This document shows, piece by piece, positions 26,921 to 36,833 of a stretch of DNA of 64,000 nt. The notes beneath the pieces are model-generated. The model saw only the letters and a list, made by a program, of their open reading frames with translations. It had not been told where the DNA came from and did no database searches. Each line of letters opens with the position of its first letter. Within the stretch, counting starts at the first letter, position 1. A program made the position numbers and the translations under genes. Origin of the DNA: Vibrio crassostreae 9ZC13 (GTDB lineage: Bacteria; Pseudomonadota; Gammaproteobacteria; Enterobacterales; Vibrionaceae); NCBI RefSeq assembly GCF_000272045.2, contig NZ_AJYZ02000040.1, positions 208,734 through 272,733 of the forward strand, in the 5' to 3' direction.

Positions 26921-27787
26921 TTATTCAATATTCTGAATTTGCTCACGCATCTGTTCGATAAGAACCTTAAGCTCTACGCCTGATGCTGTGATGTCTGTGC
27001 TGATAGACTTAGACGCTAGCGTGTTTGACTCACGGTTGAACTCTTGCATCATGAAGTCTAGCTTACGGCCACAAGCGCCACCTTTCTTCAATACTGCATT
27101 TGCTTCTTTCACGTGAGAATCTAGACGGTCTAGCTCTTCTGCTACGTCTGACTTCTGCGCAAGTAGGATAAGCTCTTGCTCAACACGAGAACCTTCCAGT
27201 TCGATTTTCGCATCTTCAAATTTGGTAAGAAGACGCTCACGTTGCCACTCTAGGATCTCAGGCATGCGTGCACGAACTTTCACTACTTCTTCAGTGATTG
27301 CATCTAAGCGCTGTACGATTAGCGCCTTCATGTTCTCACCTTCACGAGCACGAGCATCAATGAACTCTGCGATAGCATCGTTGAATGCTTCAAGTAGGTC
27401 TTTGTTGATGGCATCCATGTCTTGCTCTGGCGTTTCCATCACACCAGGCCAGTTCATGACTTGGAATGGGTTCAAACGGCTCTCTTCGCCAGTCATCGTC
27501 ATTACTTGGTTCGCCGCATTGATTACTTGCTGAGCCAAACCTTCGTTAATGCTTAGTTCGCCCTTTGCAGCAGGGTTTGCTTCAAAGCGTAGGTTACATT
27601 CAACCTTACCGCGCGCTAGACGCTTACGGAAACGCTCACGCAAGATTGGCTCTAAACCACGGAACTGTTCAGGCATACGGAAGTAAGTTTCTAGGTAGCG
27701 TTGGTTTACACTACGGATTTCCCATACTGCGCTGCCCCAATCGCCTTTTACTTCTTTGCGTGCGTACGCGGTCATACTATAAATCAT
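26921..27787 (-). CDS. yicC: YicC-family endoribonuclease/RNase adaptor
   Basis: This is a YicC protein (288 aa). The family was long a stress-related unknown. It is now described as an endoribonuclease that, in E. coli, affects small-RNA (RyhB) decay with PNPase. The N-terminus MIYSMTAYARKE is the family start and has AGGAAA upstream, so the ATG at 27787 is used rather than an extended frame to 27832. The C-terminus contains the conserved GGACGRKLDFMMQEFNRE motif near 245. It is divergent from rph, as in E. coli. Confidence 0.93.
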   Translation of the reverse strand: MIYSMTAYARKEVKGDWGSAVWEIRSVNQRYLETYFRMPEQFRGLEPILRERFRKRLARGKVECNLRFEANPAAKGELSINEGLAQQVINAANQVMTMTGEESRLNPFQVMNWPGVMETPEQDMDAINKDLLEAFNDAIAEFIDARAREGENMKALIVQRLDAITEEVVKVRARMPEILEWQRERLLTKFEDAKIELEGSRVEQELILLAQKSDVAEELDRLDSHVKEANAVLKKGGACGRKLDFMMQEFNRESNTLASKSISTDITASGVELKVLIEQMREQIQNIE

Positions 27788-27876
27788 CGAATTTTCCTGT
27801 CTTTTATCATTCTGAAAATAACGCGCACGCATAGTATCACGATATGGTGTGCTCTCGAAGCCTGTCGCTTTTCACT

Positions 27877-27944
27877 GTAAATAGCCTTTCGTGATAAATA
27901 GCTTTGAACGGTAAATAGATTTGCACGATAAACTGCTATATAAT
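27877..27944. promoter_or_regulatory. Imperfect direct repeats and -10 element before rph
   Basis: Three direct repeats of 16-18 bp share GTAAATAG or GATAAATAG followed by TTT (starting at 27877, 27893 and 27911). A partial fourth (ATAAACTGC) runs into a TATAAT at 27939-27944. The array sits between divergent yicC and rph, close to the probable rph promoter, so it could be an operator array. No known regulator site is recognised. Confidence 0.5.
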
Positions 27945-28035
27945 CTTGCCCCAATCAAAACTGTCTCACCCCTTTCTTAGGTGATGCACTCTTTCGATAG
28001 TAAATCACTTCAGACTGTTAATAAGGTAGATACCA

Positions 28036-28752
28036 ATGCGTCCAAATGACCGCGCTGTAGATCAAATTCGTCCAATTAAAATTACTCGTAACTACACAGC
28101 TTATGCTGAAGGTTCTGTATTAGTTGAGTTCGGCAACACTAAAGTTCTATGTAATGCGACGGTAGAAGAAAACGTACCGCGTTGGTTAAAAGGCCAAGGA
28201 AAGGGTTGGGTAACGGCTGAATACGGCATGCTGCCACGTGCAACGCACACTCGTAACCGTCGTGAAGCGGCGAGCGGCAAGCAAGGTGGTCGTACGATGG
28301 AAATCCAACGTCTGATCGCTCGTAGCCTACGTGCTGTTGTTGACCTGAAAGTAATGGGTGAAATTATGATCACTGTCGATTGTGATGTTATCCAAGCAGA
28401 CGGCGGTACTCGTACAGCTTCTATCTCAGGTGCAAGCGTTGCAATGGCTGATGCTATCAACAGCCTACTAGCAAGCGGCAAACTGAAAAAGAACCCAATG
28501 AAAGGCCACGTAGCGGCAGTTTCAGTGGGCATCGTTGGTGCACAAGCACTGTGTGACCTTGAGTACGTTGAAGACTCAGCAGCCGATACCGACATGAACG
28601 TTGTAATGACGGAAGACGGTAAGATGATTGAGATTCAAGGTACCGCAGAAGGCGAACCGTTCAGCCACGAAGAGCTGATGCAGCTTTTAGCCCTGGCTAA
28701 TAAGGGCATTGCCGATATCGTCGAAGCGCAGAAAGCTGCGTTGGCCGACTAG
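28036..28752 (+). CDS. rph: Ribonuclease PH
   Basis: RNase PH (238 aa) is a phosphorolytic 3'-5' exoribonuclease that trims tRNA 3' ends. The N-terminus [16 protein letters not shown] and the segment [20 protein letters not shown] near 63 are family signatures. The phosphate-binding and active-site region [12 protein letters not shown] is near 118. Length matches intact enzymes, so this is not the truncated rph-1 form seen in some E. coli strains. It is followed by a terminator/attenuator and pyrE, the conserved rph-pyrE arrangement. Confidence 0.97.
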   Translation: MRPNDRAVDQIRPIKITRNYTAYAEGSVLVEFGNTKVLCNATVEENVPRWLKGQGKGWVTAEYGMLPRATHTRNRREAASGKQGGRTMEIQRLIARSLRAVVDLKVMGEIMITVDCDVIQADGGTRTASISGASVAMADAINSLLASGKLKKNPMKGHVAAVSVGIVGAQALCDLEYVEDSAADTDMNVVMTEDGKMIEIQGTAEGEPFSHEELMQLLALANKGIADIVEAQKAALAD

Positions 28753-28760
28753 TCATTTTT

Positions 28761-28790
28761 AATAGCTCCCAATTTGGGGGCTATTTTTTT
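28761..28790 (+). terminator. Intrinsic terminator, probable pyrE attenuator
   Basis: The stem AATAGCTCCC / GGGGGCTATT is followed by a seven-T run, 9 bp after the rph stop and about 70 bp before pyrE. In E. coli the equivalent hairpin attenuates pyrE when UTP is high, through loss of coupling with rph translation. The same mechanism is inferred here. Confidence 0.85.
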
Positions 28791-28859
28791 GTCTGTAAAA
28801 CCTGAAAGGGTGGTACAGGGCGTAAGTTAAGTTTTATTGAGTAAACATAGAGGATGAGC

Positions 28860-29501
28860 ATGAAAGCATATCAACGTGAATTTATTGAATTTGCACTAGA
28901 GAAAGAAGTACTTAAGTTTGGTGAGTTTACTTTAAAGTCTGGCCGCAAGAGCCCTTACTTCTTCAATGCTGGATTGTTTAATACAGGTCGTGACCTAGCG
29001 CGCTTAGGTCGCTTCTACGCAGCAGCATTGGCTGATTCTGGCATTGAGTTTGATGTACTATTTGGTCCTGCATACAAAGGTATCCCAATTGCAACGACGA
29101 CAGCGGTTGCACTAGCGGATCACCACGATGTAGACACGCCTTACTGCTTCAACCGTAAAGAAGCGAAAAACCACGGTGAAGGTGGCAACCTTGTCGGTAG
29201 CGCGCTTGAAGGTCGCATCATGTTAGTGGACGACGTGATCACTGCAGGTACTGCGATTCGTGAGTCGATGGAAATCATCCAAGCAAATGGCGCTGATTTA
29301 GCGGGCGTGCTTGTTGCTATCGACCGTCAAGAGAAGGGCAAAGGCGAACTGTCTGCGATTCAAGAAGTTGAGCGTGACTTCGGTTGTGCGATTATCTCAA
29401 TCGTTAGCCTGACTGACTTGGTGACTTTCCTTGAAGAGAAAGGCACCGACGCAGCACATCTAGAGTCAGTAAAAGCGTACCGCGCTCAATACGGCATCTA
29501 A
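28860..29501 (+). CDS. pyrE: Orotate phosphoribosyltransferase
   Basis: PyrE (213 aa) joins orotate and PRPP to give orotidine 5'-phosphate in pyrimidine synthesis. The PRPP-binding loop is [15 protein letters not shown] near 120, and the N-terminal segment [19 protein letters not shown] binds orotate. The ATG at 28860 is preferred to the one at 28854, since AGAGGA at 28848-28853 is then well spaced and the protein starts [12 protein letters not shown] as in the family. Regulation by the upstream attenuator is likely. Confidence 0.96.
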   Translation: MKAYQREFIEFALEKEVLKFGEFTLKSGRKSPYFFNAGLFNTGRDLARLGRFYAAALADSGIEFDVLFGPAYKGIPIATTTAVALADHHDVDTPYCFNRKEAKNHGEGGNLVGSALEGRIMLVDDVITAGTAIRESMEIIQANGADLAGVLVAIDRQEKGKGELSAIQEVERDFGCAIISIVSLTDLVTFLEEKGTDAAHLESVKAYRAQYGI

Positions 29502-29530
29502 TACTACTCGTAATTAGACTATAGAATGCA

Positions 29531-29565
29531 CAAGGGGCTGATGATTCATCAGCCCCTTTTCTTTT
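29531..29565. terminator. Terminator between pyrE and the lpxL-type gene
   Basis: An 11-bp perfect stem, AAGGGGCTGAT with ATCAGCCCCTT, is followed by TTCTTTT. It separates the convergent genes. Confidence 0.9.
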
Positions 29566-29578
29566 GGTTCAGTATTCA

Positions 29579-30565
29579 TTATTTATAACGAATGCCGCGC
29601 TCCACTTCTGGGTCTTCCATGGTCTTAAAGCGCTTGTGCAGCCACATCCACTGTTCTGGTGCTCTTAAGATAATCTTCTCAAGGTAGCGGTTCATGTAGG
29701 CGGCAGCCGCTTTCTCATCTTTCTGTGGATAGTCATCTTCGATCGATTCATCGGCCATGATCTCATACTTGCCATCGGCATTTCTAAAACCAGAACCCGG
29801 AACAAGTGCGCATCGGCTCGTATAAGCCAGAATACTAGTGCCTGTTGTAGTACATGCATCTTCTACAGCGAAGAAAGGCACAAACACAGACTTGTTACGA
29901 CCGTAATCATGATCCGGTAGGTAGAAAAGGATCTCACCCTGACGCAGGATTCGAATCATACGCTTCACGTCTTTACGGTGAATCAGGCGGTTGCCGTTTT
30001 GAGTACGACCACGGTATTGAATGAATTCATAAGCCGGATTGTTGTGCGGGCGATAAACACCTAAACCTGAAATACCGAGAACAGCCATTGCTCGCGCAGT
30101 GATCTCTAGGTTTAAGGCATGCACACAGCATAGAAGAACACCTTTACCGTTAGCTTTGTGCGTACGCAGTGTTTGGGTGTCTTTATCTACTAGGATGCGC
30201 TTGAAACGCCACGTTGGCCAGAACCAGGTAATGCCGGTTTCGATGAGTGCCATACCTGTGTTCTTAAAGTTCTCACTGACCATTGCCGCGACTTCATCTG
30301 CTGGCTTGTCTGGGAAGGCGAGCTCCAAGTTACGTGTTGCTACCGCGACGCGCTTTTTACCATAGCGAGCACCCAAAGAGCCTAACGATCGGCCTAACAG
30401 CAGTAAGAGGCGATAAGGGAGAACGTTAACAATAAGCGCCAATAACCCAAAACCAAACCATACACCCCAATATTTAGGGTGAAGTAGAGCTAGAGTAAAA
30501 GGTGGCTTAGTAATCACGTGTTGTGCAGTGCCGTTTGCTGAAGAAGTTTTCGTCGTCATAACCAT
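29579..30565 (-). CDS. lpxL: Lipid A biosynthesis lauroyl-type acyltransferase (LpxL/HtrB family)
   Basis: This is an inner-membrane acyltransferase (328 aa) of the LpxL/LpxM family that adds a secondary acyl chain to Kdo2-lipid IVA. One N-terminal membrane segment lies near 25-50. The catalytic HX4E motif is HALNLE near 145, followed by the conserved GVYRPHNNPAYEF and the DHDYGRNKSVFVPFF block near 215. Sequence fits the LpxL rather than LpxM group. Start codons cluster (GTG 30568, ATG 30565, ATG 30559). I use 30565. Its neighbour slmA lies upstream on the same strand. Confidence 0.9.
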   Translation of the reverse strand: MVMTTKTSSANGTAQHVITKPPFTLALLHPKYWGVWFGFGLLALIVNVLPYRLLLLLGRSLGSLGARYGKKRVAVATRNLELAFPDKPADEVAAMVSENFKNTGMALIETGITWFWPTWRFKRILVDKDTQTLRTHKANGKGVLLCCVHALNLEITARAMAVLGISGLGVYRPHNNPAYEFIQYRGRTQNGNRLIHRKDVKRMIRILRQGEILFYLPDHDYGRNKSVFVPFFAVEDACTTTGTSILAYTSRCALVPGSGFRNADGKYEIMADESIEDDYPQKDEKAAAAYMNRYLEKIILRAPEQWMWLHKRFKTMEDPEVERGIRYK

Positions 30566-30598
30566 CACTTAAGATTTGATTGCTACTTAATTTGATTG

Positions 30599-31189
30599 CT
30601 ACTTAATCTGAGCGCTTAGCAGAGCCCAATAAGCATCAAAGTTTTCTGTTGGTTGATATTTGAAGTCTGAGCGAACAAATCGATTCAAGCTGCCTTCAAC
30701 TTGACCGAGCAGTTGAGCGGCTAAGATTTTCTCATCAACCGGGAATGATTTCCCTTCACGAAGCTTTCTTTCACGCAGGATCTGGCGAAGTTGCGTCTCA
30801 ATGCGTTCGAAAAGTTGGTTGATGCGATCACGCAGGCGTTCATTTTCAAACATTAGAGCATGACCAGATAAAATTCGAGTCAGGCCTGGGTTACGTTCTG
30901 AGAAAACTAAGATAAGTTGTAGTACTAGGCGTATGCGCTCTAGCGTGTCTTTCTCTTCATCCAGAATACGGTTGATTCGAGACATCAACGCTTCTTCAAT
31001 GAACTCGATAAGGCCTTCAAACATGCGGGCTTTGCTTGGGAAGTGGCGGTATAACGCAGCTTCAGAAACACCCACTTGCTTGGCCAACTTTACCGTTGTG
31101 ATACGAGAAGCACCTTCGGTCGATTCCAACATTTGTGCGAGAGCTTGTAGGATTTCTTCACGACGGTTTGATTTTCGAGCACCAGCCAT
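30599..31189 (-). CDS. slmA: Nucleoid occlusion factor SlmA
   Basis: SlmA (196 aa) is a TetR-family DNA-binding protein that blocks FtsZ ring formation over the chromosome rather than acting mainly as a transcription factor. The N-terminal helix-turn-helix is [21 protein letters not shown] near 30-50. The C-terminal helices match SlmA ([22 protein letters not shown] near 98). It begins [14 protein letters not shown], the family start. It lies between coaBC and the lpxL-type gene on the same strand. Confidence 0.96.
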   Translation of the reverse strand: MAGARKSNRREEILQALAQMLESTEGASRITTVKLAKQVGVSEAALYRHFPSKARMFEGLIEFIEEALMSRINRILDEEKDTLERIRLVLQLILVFSERNPGLTRILSGHALMFENERLRDRINQLFERIETQLRQILRERKLREGKSFPVDEKILAAQLLGQVEGSLNRFVRSDFKYQPTENFDAYWALLSAQIK

Positions 31190-31328
31190 CTATTTACTTC
31201 CTTTCCTAAAGATGAGGATTGAGTGAAGAAGGATTATAAACACCATTCAATTCTGTTTCCTAGTTTTGTGAGCCCTAGGTCAACAGAATCGAGAGGTGTC
31301 AGCAGATTATCAGAGCAAATTTGTGCGT

Positions 31329-32570
31329 TTATACATTAATAAGCTGTTGGATCTGATCGAGGATCTGGAAACCAAGTGTGTCTTTGCTCTCCAGTGGTAG
31401 AGATTTATCGCCGCCTTTCCAATAAAGGTGCAGCTCATTGCTACTGCTATTGAAGCCTTGGCCTTCAACTGAGACGTCGTTGGCGCAGATCATATCGAGG
31501 TTCTTTCTTTCCAGTTTACCGCGAGCGTACTTCTCAACATCTTGAGTTTCTGCTGCGAAGCCGACAGTAAATGGGCGACCTTCGGTCATTGAAGCGACAG
31601 AAGCGACAATATCTGGGTTTTTAACCATTTGAATGGTCATGTCGTCTTTACCGTCGACCTTTTTAAGCTTTTGGTCTGCGATGGTCTCAGGGCGGTAATC
31701 GGCAACTGCGGCGCAGCTGATGAAAATATCGTGTTGAGAAGCGTTAGCAGTAACGGCATCAAACATCTGTTGTGCGCTGTCGACATCAATACGATTAACT
31801 TTATTTGGCGTTGCTAATGAAACAGGGCCGCTGATTAGAGTCACTGTTGCGCCTTGTTTCGCGGCTGCTTCAGCCAGTGCATAGCCCATCTTGCCCGAGC
31901 TGTGGTTGGTAATGTAACGCACCGGGTCAATCGCTTCACGAGTCGGGCCTGCAGTAATAAGCACAGAACGGCCAGCAAGTGGCTTAGGTTGGAAGAAGTC
32001 TTCACAGCGATGCACGAGCTGCATTGGCTCTAACATACGACCCATACCGACATCACCACACGCTTGCTCGCCAGCCGCCGGGCCCCAGATCTCACAACCA
32101 CGACGTTTTAGCGTTGCGATGTTCTCTTGAGTGGCAGGGTGGCTGTACATTTGTTGGTTCATTGCTGGAGATACCGCAACTGGCGCATCGGTTGCTAAAA
32201 CCAAAGTGGTCAGTAGGTCGTTACCCATGCCCGCTGTCATACGAGCAATCAGGTCTGCGGTTGCTGGCGCTAGTAATACCAAGTCAGCCCACTTTGCGAG
32301 CTCGATGTGCCCCATGGAAGCCTCAGCAGCAGGATCAAGCAAACTATCAGACACTGGCCTTCCAGAGACGGCTTGCATGGTGAGAGGAGTGATGAACTCC
32401 TTGGCTGCATTTGTCATCACGACTTGTACTTGTGCTCCACGCTCAATTAAGCGTCGAGTCAGTTCGGCACATTTATACGCAGCGATACCACCACTAATGC
32501 CAAGTAGGATTTTTTTCCCAGCTAGGCCTTGTAGGTCAGCGTTATCCAGTTGATTAACCAATGTTTGCAT
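31329..32570 (-). CDS. coaBC: Bifunctional phosphopantothenoylcysteine synthetase/decarboxylase CoaBC
   Basis: CoaBC (413 aa) carries out two steps of coenzyme A synthesis. The N-terminal CoaC part is a flavoprotein decarboxylase (residues ~1-200, [15 protein letters not shown] near 23, [12 protein letters not shown], catalytic Cys in [12 protein letters not shown]). The C-terminal CoaB synthetase part begins near [21 protein letters not shown] and includes [20 protein letters not shown] and DQKLKK. It is divergent from radC, as in E. coli (dfp/yicR). Confidence 0.96.
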   Translation of the reverse strand: MQTLVNQLDNADLQGLAGKKILLGISGGIAAYKCAELTRRLIERGAQVQVVMTNAAKEFITPLTMQAVSGRPVSDSLLDPAAEASMGHIELAKWADLVLLAPATADLIARMTAGMGNDLLTTLVLATDAPVAVSPAMNQQMYSHPATQENIATLKRRGCEIWGPAAGEQACGDVGMGRMLEPMQLVHRCEDFFQPKPLAGRSVLITAGPTREAIDPVRYITNHSSGKMGYALAEAAAKQGATVTLISGPVSLATPNKVNRIDVDSAQQMFDAVTANASQHDIFISCAAVADYRPETIADQKLKKVDGKDDMTIQMVKNPDIVASVASMTEGRPFTVGFAAETQDVEKYARGKLERKNLDMICANDVSVEGQGFNSSSNELHLYWKGGDKSLPLESKDTLGFQILDQIQQLINV

Positions 32571-32793
32571 GATTCTGTTCCTTAATTTCTCTGGGACTTA
32601 CGATATCAGAACAAAGGATTAGTGCCTAGAAGCAGAATTAGAACAGATTTGACGCTCATCAAGTTGGTGTTATCAAACTTATCAATTACACGATTTTGTT
32701 AGTGTCTCGTTTCCTTTGATCTCTATCGAAGGATCTCTGATTACGATCTCATTAAGGTGATGGGTTGTGTTCATGACCAATGATTGTCTTTAT

Positions 32794-33468
32794 ATGCCAA
32801 TAGATAAAATACCTGCCGAATCGATGCCGAGAGAAAAGTTGTTAAATAGAGGGCCTGATTCTTTGAGTGATGCTGAACTGCTCGCGATATTCCTGCGAAC
32901 AGGGACACAAGGAATGAACGTCTTGGAACTCGCTGACAAGTTGATCAAAGACTTTGGCTCACTCCGTCATCTTTTTTCAGCAACACAGGAAGAGTTTTGT
33001 GCTCATAAAGGGATGGGGCAGGCCAAGTATGTTCAATTGCAGGCTGTATTAGAGATGACGCAGCGTTATCTAGCAGAGACTTTATCTCGTGGAGATGCGC
33101 TTACGAGCCCTAGCCATACTAAGCTTTATCTTTCGAGCATGTTGCGTGATCGCCAGCGAGAAGCCTTCTATATATTGTTCCTCGATAACCAAAATAGGGT
33201 AATAAAGGACGAGGTGATGTTTGAAGGAACCATCGATGCCGCATCGGTTTACCCGCGGGAAGTGGTTAAACGGGCACTTCATCATAATGCGGCGGCATTA
33301 ATCTTAGCTCATAACCATCCTTCAGGTGTTGCTGAGCCCAGCCAAGCGGATAGGCGGATTACACGCCGATTAACCGACGCATTAGCGCTGGTGGACATCC
33401 GAGTTCTCGACCATTTTGTCGTTGGAGATGGTGAAGTTGTCTCTTTTGCAGAGCGTGGATGGATTTGA
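32794..33468 (+). CDS. radC: RadC family (UPF0758) JAB-domain protein
   Basis: This is a RadC/YicR protein (224 aa). An N-terminal helix-hairpin-helix region ([17 protein letters not shown] near 24) is followed by a JAMM metalloprotease-like domain with the zinc-binding [14 protein letters not shown] near 170. Despite the name, a DNA repair role is not supported in E. coli. The function is unknown. I start at the ATG at 32794 by similarity to family members. Upstream in-frame starts at 32773 and 32767 are closer to an AAGG and cannot be ruled out. Confidence 0.92.
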   Translation: MPIDKIPAESMPREKLLNRGPDSLSDAELLAIFLRTGTQGMNVLELADKLIKDFGSLRHLFSATQEEFCAHKGMGQAKYVQLQAVLEMTQRYLAETLSRGDALTSPSHTKLYLSSMLRDRQREAFYILFLDNQNRVIKDEVMFEGTIDAASVYPREVVKRALHHNAAALILAHNHPSGVAEPSQADRRITRRLTDALALVDIRVLDHFVVGDGEVVSFAERGWI

Positions 33469-33610
33469 ATCACATTTTAGGTTGTTAGTTGCGTTAAATC
33501 TGCTATTATTCCGGCCACATTTTTAGACCTAAAATCAGCTCTGATTACTCAAGCAAGCTGCGCTGCACAAAAAAAGATCACGAAATCCGTAAAAAGGATC
33601 TGTTCGGGTC

Positions 33611-33646
33611 TTGAGCAATGCGTGTCAAGTTAGTATAATGCGCGAC
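33611..33646 (+). promoter_or_regulatory. Promoter of rpmB-rpmG
   Basis: TTGAGC (33611-33616) and a perfect TATAAT (33634-33639) are spaced by 17 bp. The discriminator just after the -10 is GC-rich (GCGCGACC), a feature of stringently controlled ribosomal promoters. The start site would be near 33646, leaving a leader of about 114 bases. A weaker second candidate is TTGTTA at 33482 with TATTAT at 33504. Confidence 0.8.
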
Positions 33647-33759
33647 CTTTGATAGCCTTGTATGGATTTTCCATAACGGTTTTTACCTTCTATTTTAATT
33701 GATAGAGAGGTTCGGCCACCAAGGTTGATATCGAGCTGAAACGATTGGAGAAGACATTC

Positions 33760-33996
33760 ATGTCCCGAGTATGCCAAGTAACTGGTAAGCGTCCAGTAAC
33801 GGGTAACAACCGTTCACACGCACGCAATGCTACTAAGCGCCGTTTTCTGCCGAACCTACAAACTCATCGTTTCTGGGTAGAGAGCGAAAAACGTTTTGTT
33901 AAACTACGTCTAACTGCTAAAGGCATGCGTATCATTGATAAGAAAGGCATCGATGCTGTTCTTGTTGATATCCGTGCACGTGGCGAAAACGTTTAA
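33760..33996 (+). CDS. rpmB: 50S ribosomal protein L28
   Basis: L28 (78 aa) is a basic protein of the large ribosomal subunit. It starts [21 protein letters not shown], the family signature, and contains [16 protein letters not shown]. The ATG at 33760 follows GGAGAAG at 33748. The frame is open slightly upstream, but homology begins here. rpmG follows after 13 bp, the conserved L28-L33 pair. Confidence 0.98.
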   Translation: MSRVCQVTGKRPVTGNNRSHARNATKRRFLPNLQTHRFWVESEKRFVKLRLTAKGMRIIDKKGIDAVLVDIRARGENV

Positions 33997-34009
33997 GAGG
34001 AATTAAGCA

Positions 34010-34177
34010 ATGGCTAAAGGCATTCGTGAGAAAATTCGTCTAGTATCTTCTGCAGGTACTGGTCACTTCTACACAACTGATAAGAACAAGCGTAACATGC
34101 CAGGCAAATTTGAGATCAAAAAGTTTGATCCAGTAGTTCGCCAACACGTTATGTACAAAGAAGCTAAAATCAAGTAA
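34010..34177 (+). CDS. rpmG: 50S ribosomal protein L33
   Basis: L33 (55 aa, a gene too short for most length cut-offs) is a small basic protein of the large subunit. The translation runs [20 protein letters not shown] and ends [10 protein letters not shown]. It has [10 protein letters not shown] and lacks the CxxC pairs of zinc-binding L33 paralogues, so it is the C-minus type. AGAGGA at 33996-34001 is the ribosome binding site. Cotranscribed with rpmB, it ends at a good terminator. Confidence 0.98.
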   Translation: MAKGIREKIRLVSSAGTGHFYTTDKNKRNMPGKFEIKKFDPVVRQHVMYKEAKIK

Positions 34178-34218
34178 TTGATGCTTTTTTTGCTCTTCTT
34201 CAGTAGAAGAAAGAATTG

Positions 34219-34248
34219 AAAAACCCAGTTTAATCGCTGGGTTTTTTT
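34219..34248 (+). terminator. Terminator of rpmB-rpmG
   Basis: The stem AAACCCAG/CTGGGTTT has an 8-base loop, with the T-run TTTTTTT continuing from the stem. Confidence 0.92.
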
Positions 34249-34381
34249 ATATCTACAATTTGAGGAACTCAATTATTCTTGCTTGATATAGCCTCTGATA
34301 GATAGAAATCTGTACAACATAGAAAGTATTGCCACTTTCACGATATACTGAATGTTCAATAGGTTAGATGAGCAGAATCAG

Positions 34382-34906
34382 ATGAGATATCGTGGACGCC
34401 GGTGGAACAACATACTCATGTTCAGTGTGATCGCTTTTATTGGCGTGTTAAACCTTCCAACATTGATCAAAGCGTACCTTATCGAACCTGAACCGCAGGT
34501 TGATAGCCCTTATCCTTATCTCCTGAACCCAACAGCAAAGCTTCAAGCGTTACACTTTGCTAAGTGGTCTGTCATTCAACAAGATAATCAATGGGTTTAC
34601 CAGTTCGAAGATACTGACTTTCCTCAAGCCACCAATGCACAAGAGCTGTCACAACGTTGGAAAGAGCTTGTGGGCACGGAAGTCGACTCACAGACCTACA
34701 CAGACCTTACGCCTCGGTTAAATACACCACACACCATCGAAGTATGGTATCAAGACCAAGAAGAGCCCCAGCGTATTACCTATTATCAATTGCCTGAGTT
34801 CTGGTTGTTAAAAAACTGGAATGATCAGTGGTTGGCGGTGTCTATTGAAGAGAACTACCTGTTTCCAAGCTTTAACGCTAACCACTCCTCTAAATCGGAC
34901 GACTAA
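34382..34906 (+). CDS. Uncharacterised single-pass membrane protein upstream of mutM
   Basis: This is a 174-aa protein I cannot assign to a function. The basic start [10 protein letters not shown] is followed by one hydrophobic segment ([19 protein letters not shown], about 11-29), giving an N-in membrane anchor. The rest is hydrophilic with regular Trp and Tyr residues, probably periplasmic. An earlier in-frame ATG at 34352 would add ten residues. Neither start has a strong ribosome binding site. It ends 2 bp before mutM, so the two are likely cotranscribed and translationally coupled. Codon use looks native. Confidence 0.8.
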   Translation: MRYRGRRWNNILMFSVIAFIGVLNLPTLIKAYLIEPEPQVDSPYPYLLNPTAKLQALHFAKWSVIQQDNQWVYQFEDTDFPQATNAQELSQRWKELVGTEVDSQTYTDLTPRLNTPHTIEVWYQDQEEPQRITYYQLPEFWLLKNWNDQWLAVSIEENYLFPSFNANHSSKSDD

Positions 34907-34908
34907 CT

Positions 34909-35718
34909 ATGCCTGAATTACCCGAAGTCGAAGTAAGCAGAATGGGGATCTCACCTCATTTAGTCGGCGAGACCATTAAAACTCTTACTTTTCGCACGCC
35001 TAAGCTACGTTGGGATATCCCACAAGAGCTAAAAGCATTAGAAGGGCAGGTGATTCGCTCTATCTCGCGTCGCGCAAAGTACCTATTGATTGAGACGGAT
35101 ACTGGCACTGCCATTGTTCACCTTGGTATGTCTGGCTCACTGCGCGTATTAGATGCCGATTTCCCGGCAGCAAAGCACGATCACGTGGATCTTAAGCTCA
35201 CTAATGGAAAAGTACTACGCTACAACGATCCACGTCGTTTTGGCGCTTGGCTGTGGTCTGCTCCCGACGAAACACACCCTGTGTTACTCGGTTCTGGCCC
35301 TGAACCACTAACCGATGACTTCAACGCTGACTACATTGCTGAGAAAGCAGAAAAGCGTAAAGTGGCCGTCAAGCAGTTCATCATGGACAACAAAGTGGTG
35401 GTTGGTGTGGGTAATATCTATGCCAATGAAGCGCTATTTGCTTCACGTATTAGCCCTTTGCGCCCTGCAAGCAAAGTGACAAAACAAGAGTGGGTCTTGT
35501 TGACCAAAGAGATCAAACAAGTGCTCGCCACCGCCATTAAACAAGGTGGTACTACGCTAAAAGATTTCGCACAAGCAGATGGCAAACCGGGGTATTTCGC
35601 CCAAGAGCTGCAAGTGTATGGGAAAGCGGGTGAAAAGTGTCCAAGCTGCGAAGCATTGATTCAAGAGCTAAAAATCGGACAGCGCAATACGTTTTATTGC
35701 GAAGAGTGCCAAGTATAG
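34909..35718 (+). CDS. mutM: Formamidopyrimidine-DNA glycosylase MutM (Fpg)
   Basis: MutM (269 aa) removes 8-oxoguanine and other oxidised purines and cleaves the abasic site. The N-terminal catalytic PELPEVE is intact (Pro and Glu after Met removal), with the lysine of SRRAKYLL near 57. The helix-two-turn-helix [14 protein letters not shown] is near 165. The C-terminal zinc finger has CPSC near 244 and CEEC near the end. It is translationally coupled to the preceding gene and forms the left border of the LPS core region, as in other vibrios. Confidence 0.97.
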   Translation: MPELPEVEVSRMGISPHLVGETIKTLTFRTPKLRWDIPQELKALEGQVIRSISRRAKYLLIETDTGTAIVHLGMSGSLRVLDADFPAAKHDHVDLKLTNGKVLRYNDPRRFGAWLWSAPDETHPVLLGSGPEPLTDDFNADYIAEKAEKRKVAVKQFIMDNKVVVGVGNIYANEALFASRISPLRPASKVTKQEWVLLTKEIKQVLATAIKQGGTTLKDFAQADGKPGYFAQELQVYGKAGEKCPSCEALIQELKIGQRNTFYCEECQV

Positions 35719-35809
35719 AAAATCTGAACTCGTGTTCACTTTTTATTGCTAGTCGATAGGCTAGCGAGTGGCTACAATTGTACTAATTATATGAATTGAG
35801 AATAGTAGA

Positions 35810-36814
35810 ATGAAATATTTAGTAACTGGCGTTGCTGGTTTTATTGGCTCTGCAGTGTCAGAGCGACTATGTGCGGCAGGGCATGAGGTTGTTGGTATCG
35901 ATAACCTAAATGACTACTACGAAGTCTCTCTGAAACATGATCGCCTTAAGCGTATCGAGCATGAAAAGCTTACCTTTATCGAGCTGGATCTCGCTGATAG
36001 AGAAGGTATCGCTGAGCTTTTCGCACAGCAAAAGTTTGACCGCGTGATTCACTTAGCGGCGCAAGCTGGCGTTCGTTACTCAATTGATAACCCAATGGCG
36101 TATGCCGATAGCAACCTTGTCGGTCACTTAGCTATTCTTGAAGGCTGTCGCCATAATAAGGTTGAACACCTCGTTTATGCTTCATCGAGTTCCGTTTATG
36201 GCTTGAATCAAAAAATGCCATTCCATACAGCAGACAGTGTTGATCACCCGATTTCACTGTACGCCGCGACTAAGAAGTCGAATGAGTTGATGGCGCATAC
36301 CTATTCTCATTTATACGACGTACCAACGACAGGTCTTCGCTTCTTTACGGTTTACGGCCCTTGGAGTCGCCCTGATATGGCGATGTTCAAGTTTGCGAAT
36401 CTAATCGTAGCGGGCAAAGAAATCGACATTTATAACAACGGCGACATGATGCGTGACTTCACTTATATCGATGATATCGTTGAAGGTATTATTCGTGTTC
36501 AAGATCGTATACCAGCCAAGCAACCAGATTGGACCGTTGAGCAAGGGTCACCAGCAACCAGTTCTGCTCCGTATCGCGTGTTTAACATCGGTCATGGCAG
36601 CCCGGTTAAATTAATGGACTACATCGAAGCATTAGAAGGTGCTCTAGGTGTTGAAGCGAAAAAGAACTTCATGCCAATGCAGCCTGGTGATGTGTACGCG
36701 ACTTACGCTGATACGGAAGATTTGTTTGAAGCGGTTGGCTATAAACCTCAAGTGAAGATCCAAGAAGGCGCGAAAGCTTTCGCGGATTGGTATAAAGCCT
36801 ATTACTCGCTGTAG
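35810..36814 (+). CDS. NAD-dependent epimerase, probably UDP-glucuronate 4-epimerase
   Basis: This is a short-chain dehydrogenase/reductase-type epimerase (334 aa). The NAD-binding GxxGxxG is [10 protein letters not shown] near residue 6. The catalytic Ser/Tyr/Lys set appears as YASSSSVYG near 123 and YAATKKS near 150. Segments such as IDNLNDYYEVSLK, RFFTVYGPWSRPDMAMFKF and DVYATYADTEDL are typical of enzymes that interconvert UDP-glucuronate and UDP-galacturonate. With ugd at 48156 this would supply UDP-GalA for LPS core. A terminator follows. A relic of the same gene type lies at 37788. Confidence 0.88.
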   Translation: MKYLVTGVAGFIGSAVSERLCAAGHEVVGIDNLNDYYEVSLKHDRLKRIEHEKLTFIELDLADREGIAELFAQQKFDRVIHLAAQAGVRYSIDNPMAYADSNLVGHLAILEGCRHNKVEHLVYASSSSVYGLNQKMPFHTADSVDHPISLYAATKKSNELMAHTYSHLYDVPTTGLRFFTVYGPWSRPDMAMFKFANLIVAGKEIDIYNNGDMMRDFTYIDDIVEGIIRVQDRIPAKQPDWTVEQGSPATSSAPYRVFNIGHGSPVKLMDYIEALEGALGVEAKKNFMPMQPGDVYATYADTEDLFEAVGYKPQVKIQEGAKAFADWYKAYYSL

Positions 36815-36833
36815 TAATTGATAAACTTTGAAT

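Noticed and set aside
28101..28595. 164-codon frame antisense to rph
   Set aside because: A shadow of the strongly conserved rph frame. Residue composition (Ser, Arg, Pro rich) is typical of antisense artefacts.
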